Assembly (NCBI RefSeq): GCF_000346465.2
Contig: NC_034009.1
Coordinates: forward strand, 33,335,251-33,399,250
Direction of reading: 5' to 3'
DNA from: Prunus persica
Lineage: Eukaryota; Streptophyta; Magnoliopsida; Rosales; Rosaceae
DNA length: 64,000 nt
Positions 25,958 through 39,989 of the stretch are shown here, piece by piece (the stretch's first letter is position 1; each line of letters starts with the position of its first letter). Under the pieces are notes generated by a model. That model saw only the letters and a list, made by a program, of their open reading frames with translations, made no database searches and was not told the origin of the DNA. The position numbers and the translations under genes were made by a program.

Positions 25958-27013
25958 AATGCGTGCCTTGAGAATTGCAAATGCTGCTCAACAGATGGCC
26001 AGTTGTTTTTTACTGTGCCAGATTGAAGTCTGAACAAGTCAGTTGTTTTTTACTGTGCCAGATTGAAGTCTTTCATTCTATGTTGCTACCGAGTTGTATA
26101 ATTTAAGGTTGATTCATGATTTTTGCATCAGGCACCTCTCTACTTCTTTGAGAAAGGAAACCCCCAGATTACAAGTGCTGCAATCCAGGGATTGGTGAAG
26201 TTAATTAAAACTGAGATGCAAAGCGACTCTACAAATGTGAGTCCAGCCCCAGATGCATTTTTCAGCAGCACATTGCGGTACACACAGTTCCAGAAACAGA
26301 AAGGTGGGGTAATGGGCGAGAAATATGCCCCTATCAAGGTCTGACTCTGGGTTAAAGAGATTGTCATATTTGAGGACATTAAAGTTTGGGGTTGAGAGGA
26401 AGAACGATGAGGAGCACCGACGTGTGAGCATAGTCTATGAAAAATGCCCCTGAATCCTAAATGAGCAGCAGCTATGTGCAGATTCTTTTCCTCTTTCCCT
26501 TTAGGCAGTTGGCGCGTGTTAACAGGACAAAGTCCTCCTACCGTGCAAAAGCTCTACGTGAAGTTTGGGATTGACATTGCAGAGAAGCTTGTTATTTTAT
26601 TTCTTTTCTTTTCTTTTTCTGGGAAATGATATTGTTAGATTTCAAGTTGAGTGGAGATCTGAAGAAATTGTATGATGTATAATTATTGTTGTTACATTCA
26701 AATTATGGAAAGCTTGGTATTGGATAAACAGGGGCGTAAACGTAAATAATCCTCTCATTTTCTTTCTGAACTGTTTCTTTAACTATTATCTTAATTCATT
26801 TAATTCATTTCATTTCAAAAGCGTAAATATTTTAATTAATTTCATAAATTACTCAATGTAATAATTAATTATTTTTAATTATTTTGTGGAATTTTTTTAA
26901 AAAATTTAGTACAAATTAGTTTGTTTAGTTTTATATTTGTAATTAAGTAATATTTTAACCTTATTTAATTACTTTAATTAGTAATTAGTTTTTAGTTATT
27001 ATTTCTTTAGTGA
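25958..27013 (+). repeat. Duplicated block 2, copy B
   Basis: Continues from the VPS35 fragment through its 3' UTR (26345 to about 26790) into AT-rich flank (26820-27013) that matches about 21905-22130. Block order and orientation are the same as in copy A. Confidence 0.85.
25962..26344 (+). pseudogene. VPS35 fragment: VPS35 3' fragment (exon 21 piece and exon 22)
   Basis: The segment 25962-25999 matches the middle of VPS35 exon 21 (20025-20065). It breaks into two copies of TGTTTTTTACTGTGCCAG-type intron 21 sequence (about 26003-26070), then intron end and exon 22 at about 26133-26344. Exon 22 keeps an open frame to the same C-terminus (EKYAPIKV), but two extra bases (CACCTCTCTAC against TACCTCTAC) shift the frame across the ancestral splice site. 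The other 20 exons are absent. It cannot encode VPS35 and probably serves, if at all, as the 3' end of the copy B transcript. Confidence 0.9.
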
Positions 27014-27015
27014 AT

Positions 27016-27292
27016 AATGTAATGATCCAAACATAAAATTCATATTTAATTAGTAATTTATTATATGGAAAGACAATTTTACCCTTCGAATAAGTTATTA
27101 ACGAAAAGTTGACTTTTTGACCGAAAAGGAATTTGACAATTTCACATACACCCGTTGCGTAGAGCACGACGACACGAGTTCATAGACACGAAGTGGACTC
27201 AAATCGGAGTTTTAACGAAGAAAATACGATTAAAATATCACGATAGGCAAAATGGTAATTAAGAAAAAATCAGATTTTTTTTTTATAAAACC

Positions 27293-27342
<50 letters not shown>

Positions 27343-29345
27343 GCAAACCACCCCCCCGACAGCTAGTTTTTGTTCGATCATCGTCGTCGCCACAGAGCAC
27401 CACCGGCGACGAGACCGGTCTCGTTTGAACCGCCGCCACTACTCTTCCCCTTCCGACCACTTTTCGCCCGTGGAACCGCCGGCGCTAGCCGGAAATAGCA
27501 GAAAACCAATCGATTTTGTCAAAACTTCAAACCGCTCGTTCTCCTTCAATTTTTCTCCAAATTTGTCCAGTAAGGTATGGATTTCTACCTATTTTCCGTG
27601 ATCTAGCTGATGGTTGGGTAGGTTTGCATTGATTTTCACCGTAGCTAGCTCAATTTTCAAATTGGAATTCGGCCGATTTTTGGCCTCTGTGTTCGGCCAC
27701 TTTCGGTCATTTTTTAGGGTAGGTCCAAGCACAAAAGTGGTTTCAAATATGGTGTTATACCTAGGGAAGGAGTTTGGAGCCGTGGTTTTGAGATTTTCCA
27801 GGAATGCGTTATTGCTTTGGACACCCATCGCTGCCGGTGCGTGCGGCTGCGCGTGGGCCAGGGTGATGCAGTGGCACTGTGTCTTGACACGATCCTTAGG
27901 TTGTCACGAGCGCATAGGAATTCGCGGATCTCAATTTGGATACCGTTTGAGCCTCGAACGGATTTTCCATATTGTGCGATTATCGGGTTCAATACTGTGG
28001 AGCCGTTGGATCGTAACCAGTTTTAGATATGTTACTCTAGACAATTTCAGAAATGTGTAGGCTTCGACGGATCGTGAATCGGAGTTTCGGATACTTCGAA
28101 ATCGCGAACCCTAGGGCCAGGGTTTAGAAATTATGCGATTACACGATCGTGATTAATCCGACCATCCGATTGACACCAATACCCTCGGGACATGTGTCCT
28201 AGATGTATTGGACCTTCTAGCAGCATCCGGATCTTATTGTGAGGTCATGGACCCATGGGGTCCCGGATTGACTTTTAGACTTTAGCGCTTTTTGAGTCCC
28301 AAGATACCGCTAAACTATCCCACGTTGAAGGAAAGCTTTTATGGGCATAGGGATCACTTTAAATTGATGCACGTACTTTTAGGAGCCGGGGGTAAGGTTT
28401 TTACTTTAATACTATATTGTATTAATAGAATATTATGGTCATTGAATCAGGTACCCGTGCATCAGTTGACCCGCAGGAGGGACCTTCAAGAGGTCCAGCG
28501 AGCTCAGACTATCAGTGAGTGAACTTTTTGTTTTAATAAATGAATTTAAGCAGTTCAGTTTCAGTTATAAGCTGTTTTATGCTATTAAATATTTTATGTT
28601 GCATGCTGCCGAGTGAAATTTCCTTTAAAGAATATAGGAAAAGATATTCTTGTTAATTATCAGATAAATGGCAGCAGAATTTTAAAGGTTACAGAAAGTT
28701 AATGATTTAACAGTTTTGCTTCAGAAACTTTATATTTTCTTAAACCACCTTGTACCCAGATATTAAATGTTGCCTTCAGATTATATTTGTTGCATTCGAA
28801 TTATATTTGTTGCCTTCGGTTTAGTCAGCATGCTTGACAGTTGCCCCACGAGTTCCTTGGTATTCGAACTCGTGTGGAGCGAGTAATGCGGATAAAGGTA
28901 GACTACGGTCCCCTGAATCCTGTTAGTTGTGGCTCGGACTAACTTCGTGTCATTGAGACCTGCGAGTATGTGTCACCCATGGTAATGCAAGGAATTGACG
29001 GATATAAGGATTTGACGGAAATATGGGTACACCTAGATGATAGTTTTCAACTTTTTTCAAATGTATAGTTATATACATGCATCGATTTCAGAAATAAAGA
29101 AAATAAGCTAGTTTGTATAACTGTTTTTACAGTAGGGTTAGTATGTTCATATGTTATTTTCTAAACTTTGTTTTTGGGTCCACTCACCTTTTTTGTTGTT
29201 TTGCGCCCCCAGGTAGTAGACGTGCACATGAATCCACCATCGGGCCACTTCCCATCTTCCGCGCCTTTCTTCTAATGTAGGATTTTGTTTGTAAAAGAAT
29301 TCACTCTTTTGTAAATTCTTAGTAGTCGCTTTGATATTTTGCCAT
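27016..29345. mobile_element. LTR-like repetitive block, family unresolved
   Basis: A GC-richer stretch opening with TGTAATGATCC. It contains a long (CT) array at 27296-27339 and unique-looking sequence with only chance open frames (up to 148 codons), and is then interrupted by the Cassandra element at about 29350. Style and start resemble long solo LTRs of Ty3-type plant elements. I found neither a matching second LTR nor a target duplication, so the call rests on resemblance only. Confidence 0.4.
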
Positions 29346-29349
29346 AGAC

Positions 29350-29741
29350 TGAGACATCACCCCCTCTCCGTTGGTTGATGTAGGATCTTACAATCCACCC
29401 CCTTTAAGGGCCCGACGTCCTCGTCGGCACACTCGCACCACACGACAGAGTGGCTCTGATACCAAATTATCACACCCCGAGATCGACTCCGCCGTAGCAC
29501 GATATTGTCCACTTTGAGCCCCCTTCTCTGCCCTCACGGTTTTGTTTCTAGGAGCTCACGAGCAACTTTCCAGTAGGTCACCCATCCTATGATTGCTCTA
29601 GCCCCCAACTCGCTTAACTTCGGAGTTCCTACGACTCCGAAGCCAGTGAGCTCCCAAAAGGCATCGTGCTAGATGGATGCGGGTGTGCACATATAAGGCA
29701 TATCACCCCCTCTCCGTTGGTTGATGTGGGATCTTACAATT
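29350..29741 (-). mobile_element. Cassandra-type TRIM retrotransposon, 3' LTR truncated
   Basis: Read on the minus strand: an LTR from 29741 (TGTAAGATCCCACATCAACC) to about 29467; a primer binding site TGGTATCAGAGC at 29464-29453, complementary to initiator tRNA-Met; a very short internal region; a purine tract (AAAGGGGGTGGAT); then a second LTR start TGTAAGATCCTACATCAACC at 29394, which stops after about 45 bp. The LTR contains a 5S rRNA-like stretch, the known signature of Cassandra. No protein is encoded, as expected for a TRIM, which depends on other elements. Confidence 0.88.
29550..29690 (-). repeat. 5S rRNA-derived sequence inside the Cassandra LTR
   Basis: On the minus strand, AACTCCGAAGTTAAGCG (29627-29611) and GGATGGGTGACCT (29587-29575) match conserved internal promoter blocks of plant 5S rRNA genes with correct order and spacing. 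The flanks diverge strongly from 5S rRNA, so this is a retrotransposon-borne RNA polymerase III promoter, not a 5S gene. Confidence 0.85.
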
Positions 29742-30041
29742 CCGTCAAACTTTCACCGGAATAAATCTGTCCCGCCAAAATTTCTAAGTAGCATTTTCCA
29801 TCTCCAAATTTGTGTTACGGGTGCTTCATCCCAAACAAAGGTGGGCTTCTAAACAAAGCGTTATTCTCTTCAAAAGCCCAAAGCCCATTATCTTCCAGTC
29901 TACTCCCTCCAAGCCTCCAACTCTGGGCAACAAGCAGCAAGAAAATTAAGCATCTGTGTTTTTTTTTTGGGGGGGGGTCAAGTATAGTCAAAGTTTCAAA
30001 TAAGTAGAAATCAAATAAATTTTGATCCAGAAAGAAAGAAG

Positions 30042-30505
30042 AAAGAAAAAAGGACAAACTATAAAAAAAAACCCCAACCTATAGGGTCATTTATGAGTTC
30101 ATACCCGATTTTAGGGACATTTATCAGTACATACTCAACGTTATGAAAAACCTACAATTTGCCCCCTCCGTTAACGAGATCGTCTGAGAATCCATTATCT
30201 GCCTATGTTGCATTTGTGGAACCCATTTGTTAACTGACGTGTATTCCACATAAGAAATAAAATTAATAAAAATAAATGAAAAACAATAAAAAAAATCTAA
30301 AAACCCAAAAAAAAAAACTTATAAAAATTATAAATTAATTAAAATTTTTTTATAAATTTTATATATTTAAAAAAAGCTCATCTTCTCCCATTTCCCCTGC
30401 GCCTGACCTCCATAACCCACCAAACTCAATCAGTGTCTTACTACTATACCAGACCCAACACCGCCGCCAAAACACCTAGCCCCTCAATGCTTCCTTGCCA
30501 GATCC

Positions 30506-30560
<55 letters not shown>

Positions 30561-31915
30561 CTCCCTTGGACCTAAAAATCTTCAATTTGTAAAACCCAGG
30601 TGGTTGGGTCTTCGCGACAAGCCATGGGGGATGTTTTCAAGACCTTGCGAGCTCGTCGTCGTTCTTCAGATCTCGCCGGAGCTAGAACAATATTAGGATC
30701 TGCAAAATGAGTTTACATTTGAGGAATTATATGTGTTTTTTGCATTCTTGTAGCTAGAACAATACATTTGGGGAAGTATCTTCATCGTTTGTTATTGGTG
30801 AAGTATCTGCCTTTTTGGGCTCTGTTCTTTTTCAAGTTTATGTTTGTTTGAACTTTGTCATTTTGTTCCAAAAATTAATCTTGTTTCTGGGTTTATTAGT
30901 TTCTTGAGGAATTTTAACTTGGAAATTTGGAAATTTGGAAATCAACCTATCACAGTACTTTACCAATATTCTTCTTTTCCAAATTTCTTGACAATTTGTA
31001 TTTCCTAATGTTGTTGAAAAATGGGTTTAAATTTGAGGAGAAGAAGGATGAGCTTTGCAACGACATACTCTGATTGCTTCTGCTTTGAATGTTTGTCCAT
31101 AAATATTCACAATGACACACACCATCACCACCACCATCGACAGCTCCATACTTCAGCTACGTTTTGTAAGTTTTTGTATCAATCAATTCAAATCTAAGTT
31201 CTCAATGGCGGATGAGGGGTTGTTGTTGGATCTCTCCTCCAGGAACCCACGCCACAGACCCAACCAACTCTGTGAACTTCACTGAACCCATCTTCCCCTA
31301 CCAAAAAAAAAAATATTTCTAAATCTAAATTAAAAAAAACCAGGCCAGTCGCCATAACCCACCAAACTCAAATCGATTTCAAAACCTCATTTGTACTTTG
31401 TCAATTTATTGATCAAATTCGAATTTGAAGGTTGCAGAACACAAAAAAGCCCCAATTTCATGTTTCTAGAGAAGTTGGGGTGGGTTGGGAGGGGAGGAAA
31501 GAGAAAGAGAGTTGGGTTTTTGGGTGGGCAATGGAAGAGGGGTGGCTGAGAGGTGGGGTTGAGTCGGGTGGGAAAGAAGGTTGCCTGGGTAGGAGAAGAG
31601 AGATAGGATTTTTTTTTCTTTTCATTTTTTAATGTTTTTAATGATTTTAATATGATTTAAAAATAATATTTAATCTGAATATAATTTTTTATTATTTATT
31701 TGTCCACTTATAAGTCCACGTCAGTTAAAAAATAGGTTCCATAAATGCCACGTAGGCAGATAACGGATTCTCTGACGATCTCGCTGACAGAGAGAGCAAA
31801 TTATAGATTTTTCGTGACGTTGAATATGTACTGGTATATGTCCCCAAAATCGAGTATGAACTCGTAAATCACCCTATATATTGGAGGGTTTTATGTAATT
31901 TGTCCAAGGAAAAAA
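30042..31915. mobile_element. Second Mutator-like non-autonomous element
   Basis: The body is about 30052-31905 (1854 bp). Long inverted repeats (about 200 bp) start GGACAAACTATAAAA on the left and, read inward, GGACAAATTACATAAAA on the right, sharing GAGTTCATAC, CGATTTT and CAGTACATA blocks in order. The flanks AAAGAAAAAA (30042-30051) and AAGGAAAAAA (31906-31915) could be a 10-bp duplication with one mismatch, but the region is A-rich. The interior holds a (CT) array at 30509-30558 and no transposase. Confidence 0.72.
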
Positions 31916-32207
31916 GAAAAAGATAAGCAGATAAGGAAGGTGTGTTAGCTGGCAAAAGGTTGGCTTGGCTAATGGCTACGTCAGCAAGCGCTTCAATTAC
32001 AATTTGACTTTTTGACTCTCTGTTTTCTCTCTATCAGTTTCGGTTTCTTCTCGCACGGGCCACAGTGCTACACTCTCTCTTTCCGTTAGCAAATTAGGGT
32101 TTATTAGCAAAATATGGGTTCTTGGTGATCCTGGGAAGTAGAAGGAAGAAAAAGTGACATCTTTGGGTTGAGATCTGCTGCTTCTCTCTCTAGGGTAGAA
32201 AATTGAA

Positions 32208-34067
<1,860 letters not shown>

Positions 34068-34780
34068 TAAGTAACAAATAGATTTATGAGATGATGTGTT
34101 GACTGGCCGGCCTTTCTTCATCACTACCTCCTTTGTAGTTGAAGTCCTTTGAGGAAGCAGCAAGCCGTGGTATATGTATAGCATTCACTGACATTCTAGG
34201 GATTCATGTGATAGCATTAGATGGTTTGTTTAAGACATGTTTTCACGTAGTGTAACTCATGGTTAGCCTTGTTAACACACGTACCTCTGTGTCTCTCTCA
34301 TACATATACCAGAGGTGATGAAGATCCCTATTATGACAGATGTTATTGGTTGCAATGTATTCATAATTGTCATTCCTCATTTTAAGTGTTTGATAATACA
34401 AAAGTTTGGGTATTTACAGGTTTTGCGTTATGGTTTATATTCTTATCGGGTTGCGTAATGGAACTCCAGCTAATGGCATTTTGATTTGGTTAAACTTTCC
34501 CCTGCAAACTCACGATTTTGGACCAAGTTTTTAGTGATATTTGAATCCCATAAAAAGAAATGTATACCTTTGCAATATTGCATTATCTCTTTACAAATAA
34601 TATTAATGTCTGTATAACACAACACAGCATAAGCCAAAAATATACAATAGTGGTCTTTATTAATTTAATACATCCCTCCGAAAACTGCCTATTCTTATCT
34701 TAGCTTGTAATCGAAAAGATTCTTATGCTTTACCTTTGGTTATAGGAAGTATACCACATAATAATAATAGTGCCTTTGAA
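34068..34780. other. Convergent 3' flanks of the ROP and ABCB genes
   Basis: About 710 bases between two stop codons on opposite strands. They hold both 3' UTRs; no other feature is evident. Confidence 0.55.
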
Positions 34781-37700
34781 TTAATGAATCCCTCCGCTAT
34801 TTTCTTGCTGTAGACTAACTAGTTGTTTATAGAGACTACCGGGTCTTCCAATCAGCTGCTCGTGGCTACCCATTTCCACCACCCTACCATTTTGCAGCAG
34901 AGCAATTCTATTTGCATCCCGGATGGTTGACAATCTGTGTGCGACCAAAATTGTCGTTCGGCCTTCCATTAGCTTATCAAGGGCCTCTTGAACAAGCTTC
35001 TCAGACTCTGTGTCCAATGCACTTGTTGCTTCATCTAAAAGAAGAATCGATGGATCTTTCAATATTGCTCTAGCAATTGCCACCCTTTGTTTCTGTCCTC
35101 CTGATAACTGCACTCCTTTCTCCCCAACTTGAGTTTTGTACCCTTCAGGCATTCTACTTATGAAACCATCTGCATTTGCTGCTTTGGCAGCCGTTATCAC
35201 CTCAACGTCGGATGCTTCCTCATTCCCGTACTTGATATTCTCATAAACTGTCGTAGAGAACAATGCTGGCTCTTGCTGAACTAGACTTATCTTCTTCCTT
35301 AACGATTTCAAGTTTAAGCTTTTGATATCATACCCATCAATAACAACTGTACCAGAAATGGGGTCATAAAATCTCATTACTAGTGCAATCACACTACTCT
35401 TCCCTGACCCGCTTGGGCCGACAACTGCAAGACTCTTTCCTGCCGAGACCCTTAAATTCAAATTGTCGAAAATGGTGATATCTGGCCTTGCAGGGTACCA
35501 GAAGCTCACATTCCTGAATTCTATATCTCCTTTGACATCAGCGACAACATTTGATTTGGGAGCATTTAGATTTATGGCTGTTTCTCTTTTTAGTATTCTG
35601 AAAATTGGGCCAAGTGCTTGTGATCCCTTCACAATGTCTGGCGTGAGAGCTAGAGTTTCTGCTATTGACAGAGCGGTGATTATTAAGACCATAAAGGACT
35701 TCATGATGTCTCCAAAATTTGAGTCTTTATGCTTGATTAGTATTGATGCATACCAAAGGCCAAGTGCATAGGAACAGAATGCAAAAAACTGCGACAAACC
35801 ATAGCAGAAACCTGATATGTGTCCTCTTATAACTGCTTGCTTGTTTGGCTGGTTTAGTTCTGAGGCGAATTGCATTGCTATCCGTTCTTCACAACCAAAT
35901 GCAGCAACCGTACGGATATTGGCAATTGCTTCACGTGCCACAGCCGTTGCTTTAGAGTAGGCACGGTTATAGTCCCCTCCAAATCCCTTTAGAAACAGTT
36001 GCTGCAGATATAAAATCAAGAAAACCGACATATATTGGATTAAGGATAAAAAAACAATTAGATGATTGAAACATATAATTATGCGCTTTAACATAATGGT
36101 GATATGTGACTCTGACCTCAGCAATGGAAGCTCCAATAAGTAGTGGGAGAGAGGCAATGACAACAGCTGCAATACGCCAACTTAGGGTGAAGGCAATAAC
36201 AAATGCAGTCGCTGTGAGTGCTAGATTCTGCACAATTGTTGATAGACGGTCAGCTAGAGCACTTCGCACTAATGTTGCATTTGCTGCTAAAATTGAGGTC
36301 AGTGCTCCAGTGTTATTCTCATCCAAATCAAACCAACCAACTTCGTTGGAAAGCATAGCTGCAGTTGAAACAAGAAAGATTTCTCATATTTGCTTGATTT
36401 CATAATGTAAATGATGTGAACAATGAATAAGTTGTTTTATTGCAATTGCAAGCATGTCTCCATCTCTATTTGTAGGTTTATCATTCTTAAATTATGCTAA
36501 ACTATCACTTTGCACTTGAAATTGGAAATATAATTTGAGCTTTGAGGTTTGAATGGTGAGTAGAAAAGAACCTGTGAACATTAATAAGCGAACACGAGTT
36601 GTGAGCCGCTCCCCCATCAATGTATAGAAATAGTGTTGCAGCAGATATATTGGAACAGTAGCAACGGCCACTCCAACAAATATGAGAGCTACCTTTTTAA
36701 CCTCTTGTTTGATTTGAGAACCAGTGGGAGCATAAAACGCTGTCAATATATCAGTTATTAAAAGAGCAAAAAGAGGAGCTTCCATTCCGGCCAGAACTGC
36801 ACCAACTGACCCGAGTATCGCATAGGGCCACTCAGGGGCATTTAATTTTATTAATTCCCATATTGATGCAGTAGGAGCAGAGCTTGGATTCTGCTGTCTT
36901 GTTGTGATTGGCTTAGCCTCCTGCTGATAGTTATTCGTGGTTTCTCGAAAGCTAGAATCTCTTGAAGAATGGCCAGATGTTAACTTGGAATCTTTAACAC
37001 GTTCCAATACCTGCAAGCTCACCAGATTTGCATACTCCCCTTTCTTGGATATCAATTCTGAATGGTTACCACTCTCAACAACCTGGCCATTCTTCAAGAC
37101 AATGATTGTATCCACATCTCGGATAGTGGACAGCCGATGAGCAACAATGATTGTTGTTCGATGTGACATGATTTTGTCTAGTGCCTGCTGAACAATTTGT
37201 TCTGATTCTGCATCAAGAGCACTTGTGGCCTCATCTAAGAGTAATATTTTTGGGTTTCTCAACACTGCTCTTGCAATAGCTATTCTCTGCTTTTGCCCTC
37301 CTGAAAGCTGAGTTCCTCCCTCTCCTGCCTGAATTCAATAATTGGTTATGGCTATCATAGACACATCAGTTTAATTAGTTAAGTATATATGGTTTCATAT
37401 ATAATAACACAGTCGAGGAGATGATGATGTAATGGTGCACCTGAGTGTAGTAGCCATCTGGTAATCCTTGAATGAAAGAATGTGCATTTGCAGCTTTAGC
37501 AGCTTCTATGATTTGATCCATGTCCGCATCTTCTTTACCAAACAGAATGTTACCAGCTATGGTGGTGGCAAACAATGCTGGTTCTTGGTTTACCAATCCC
37601 ATCTGTTCTCGTAACCATTTTAATTGGAGAATTCCAACATCATGTCCATCCAACAGTATTTTACCTAGCAAAAGTTGGTTCATAAGCGACACAAGATCTT

Positions 37701-39843
37701 TTAGTTAAAAATTGATTGTCCAAGAAGAAAACTAATGAATTTTATAATTAAGTCATGGTTTGGACTTAAAGAGATTAATTAAATAAACCTGAAATGGGGT
37801 TGTAGAATCGTTGGATCATGGATATAATAGTGCTCTTTCCAGAACCACTGGGACCAACAACAGCAAAAGTCTTGCCAGCGCCAATAGAAAAGCTCAGATT
37901 TTCTAACACCCTATTAGGTCGTGATGGATAGCCAAAACCAACCTCACAAAAGTCAATCTGCCCAGATACTTTTGGCAATACTATTCCATTGTCTGAGACC
38001 TTAGAGGAGTTAGAACCTGTCTCAATCATCTTCATGATATTGGCCGCAGCAGCTCGGCCTTTAGCAATGGCAGCAAGGTTTGGAGCAGCTTGACCAAGAG
38101 CACTAGAGAAGAAAAAGGTCTGCTTTTATTCAGGAAACAAAAAAATACCAAACCAACAAAGGAACCCCATTACATATTAGAGTGGACTTACAATCCACTA
38201 AAGATGACATTGATAATTGTTGTGAATGCTTTCCCTCCATTTGTGTCATGATGCCTTACAAGTATGCCAGCATACCAGAGAAGCAATGCCCAAGCACAAA
38301 ACAACAGTCCATATGTAAAGCCTACACCAACTCCTTTTGCAAATCCACCCTTTTTACCCAGTTTGAGGGCCTTATTAAGTGAATTTGAGTATGCTTCAAT
38401 GGCTCTGTCCTCTCCCCCAAATGAATACACAGTACGAATCTGCGAAATAACCTGGTCCATGCAAAATGTGAGAGAAAAATAAAAGGAAGCATTGGTGGCC
38501 AGATTCATAAAATTTGGCCCCAAATTAAAGGTTCTCAAATATATATATATATATATATATCATGCTGGAAATTACAAGAACTACCTAGCGTAGCAGAAGA
38601 AGATACACTAAGTACAGTTTACCTCTTCAGCAACTTTTCCGGCTTCAGCATAGGCAGCCTCACCCTTTTCTGATAAGGTAGACATGATTATTGTATAAGC
38701 TCCCCCTGCAATAGCTATCAATGGAACCACAGCCAAGGTCAGAAGCGTAAGCCGCCATACCGATGTAAACCCAATGCCAAACCCAACAATGAACTGTGAG
38801 AGGTAACGCAGAGCATGGCCTGTCTGTATTAAGATACAAGGAACAATGTTAACTATGTCATCTATGTATCTTTAAGTACCCTCTTCTTCAGAAAATTTCG
38901 CTACAGAATCAAGCATAGCATCATTTTCCTTTTTTCCGCTAATTACCTTGTCACCTATTGCATCTTGTACTAGAATTGCATCGCTTGAAATATGGAAAAT
39001 AATATTAGTGTCTCTGGCTTCAGTGTCGAAAAAATTGATATCCTGTTTTAGAACTGACTGGAGATACTTCAACCGCAAACGAGCTGTCTGCCTCTCCCCG
39101 GTTCGCATCCAGAAAGCGACACCTGAAAATCAAAAAAATGTCGACAAGGGCATTGAAGCTCTGTTTAAAGTGAAGAAAAGTAGTTGGTTGCTCGCTCTAA
39201 GAGATAATTTTGCCAATAAGATGAGTTTGAAAACTGAAGTGATCAAGCATACCAATCCAGGCTGATGCAAAAAGAATGAGTCCAAGATATACCAAGTACA
39301 AAGCGTGCTGCATGCAAATATGAGAATGGGCAAAAGTCAGATATTACAGTTGTTGACTGTAAATGAGAAGAGAACCAAAAGTAACACTAAACATATAAAC
39401 ATACATATATGATATGAGAGATAACCGATAAATTTACCAAAACAGAACATCATGGAAACTCATTTAACCTCCAAAATTCAACCAAATTAGTGTCAGTGTG
39501 GGACGAAAAGGGTTATCAAATTCAAATGCTAGTCTGAAAATGAAATGTTTGATTTTACCTGGGAAACCCGGGAAGACAATTGTTGAGGATGCTTTGCCAG
39601 ATGTCCCAGAGAATCAATCATACGACCAAACAAAACAAAGAATACAGGAAGCACAGCGCCATGGATGCAGGCCCCGACACTTCCGAAAAGCATCAAGACA
39701 AAGTCCACTTTATCAGCAGCAGCAAAAAGGCCGACTAATGAAACACTGCGGTGCTTGCTTGAACTCGTTGGTTGCTCCATTTTCGGAAGTGGGTTGCTGT
39801 CACCGTCTGAAAGCTTATTGGAGGCAAGCTCCACTTCCTCCAT
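34781..39843 (-). CDS. ABCB14-like: ABC transporter B family, full-size, ABCB13/14-like
   Basis: Ten coding exons on the minus strand: 39843-39559, 39307-39253, 39122-38947, 38823-38623, 38451-38192, 38102-37789, 37664-37441, 37328-36572, 36358-36117 and 36001-34781, all in phase, 1244 aa. The layout is TMD1-NBD1-TMD2-NBD2. NBD1 has Walker [10 protein letters not shown] at 409-417, LSGGQ at 513-517 and Walker B LLLDEAT with Asp537/Glu538. NBD2 has Walker [10 protein letters not shown] at about 1033-1041, LSGGQ and [14 protein letters not shown]. Both sites look competent. The N-terminus ([14 protein letters not shown]) and linker fit Arabidopsis ABCB13/ABCB14. Those plasma-membrane pumps are linked to auxin transport and, for ABCB14, to malate uptake into guard cells; the substrate here is not shown by sequence. 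A copia retrotransposon LTR lies 244 bases upstream of the ATG. Confidence 0.96.
38538..38560. repeat. (AT) microsatellite in an ABCB intron
   Basis: An AT dinucleotide run within the intron between 38451 and 38623. It does not touch the splice sites. Confidence 0.9.
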
Positions 39844-39979
39844 TTGTAGAAAAATCTGCGTAGCCAAAGTTGCTGAGAACAGAAAGAGGGAGAGAGCGAG
39901 CAATTGGAATTAGATAAGCGTAAAAGGCGCAGGCCTAGGTGAGTTCGTGAAGTCTATTTCCCGCCAATTAATGCCAAAG

Positions 39980-39989
39980 ATATATAACT
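39980..39989 (-). promoter_or_regulatory. Possible TATA box of the ABCB gene
   Basis: GTTATATATC on the minus strand, about 140 bases upstream of the ATG at 39843. It lies between the ATG and the LTR that begins at 40087, so the core promoter would be intact while sequence further upstream is retrotransposon. Confidence 0.4.

Noticed and set aside
27614..28060. 148-codon open frame
   Set aside because: No domain or splice context; it lies in the LTR-like block and has an overlapping antisense frame of similar length.
29550..29690. 5S rRNA gene
   Set aside because: Only the internal promoter blocks match; flanks diverge and it lies in an LTR with a primer binding site next to it, which is Cassandra.
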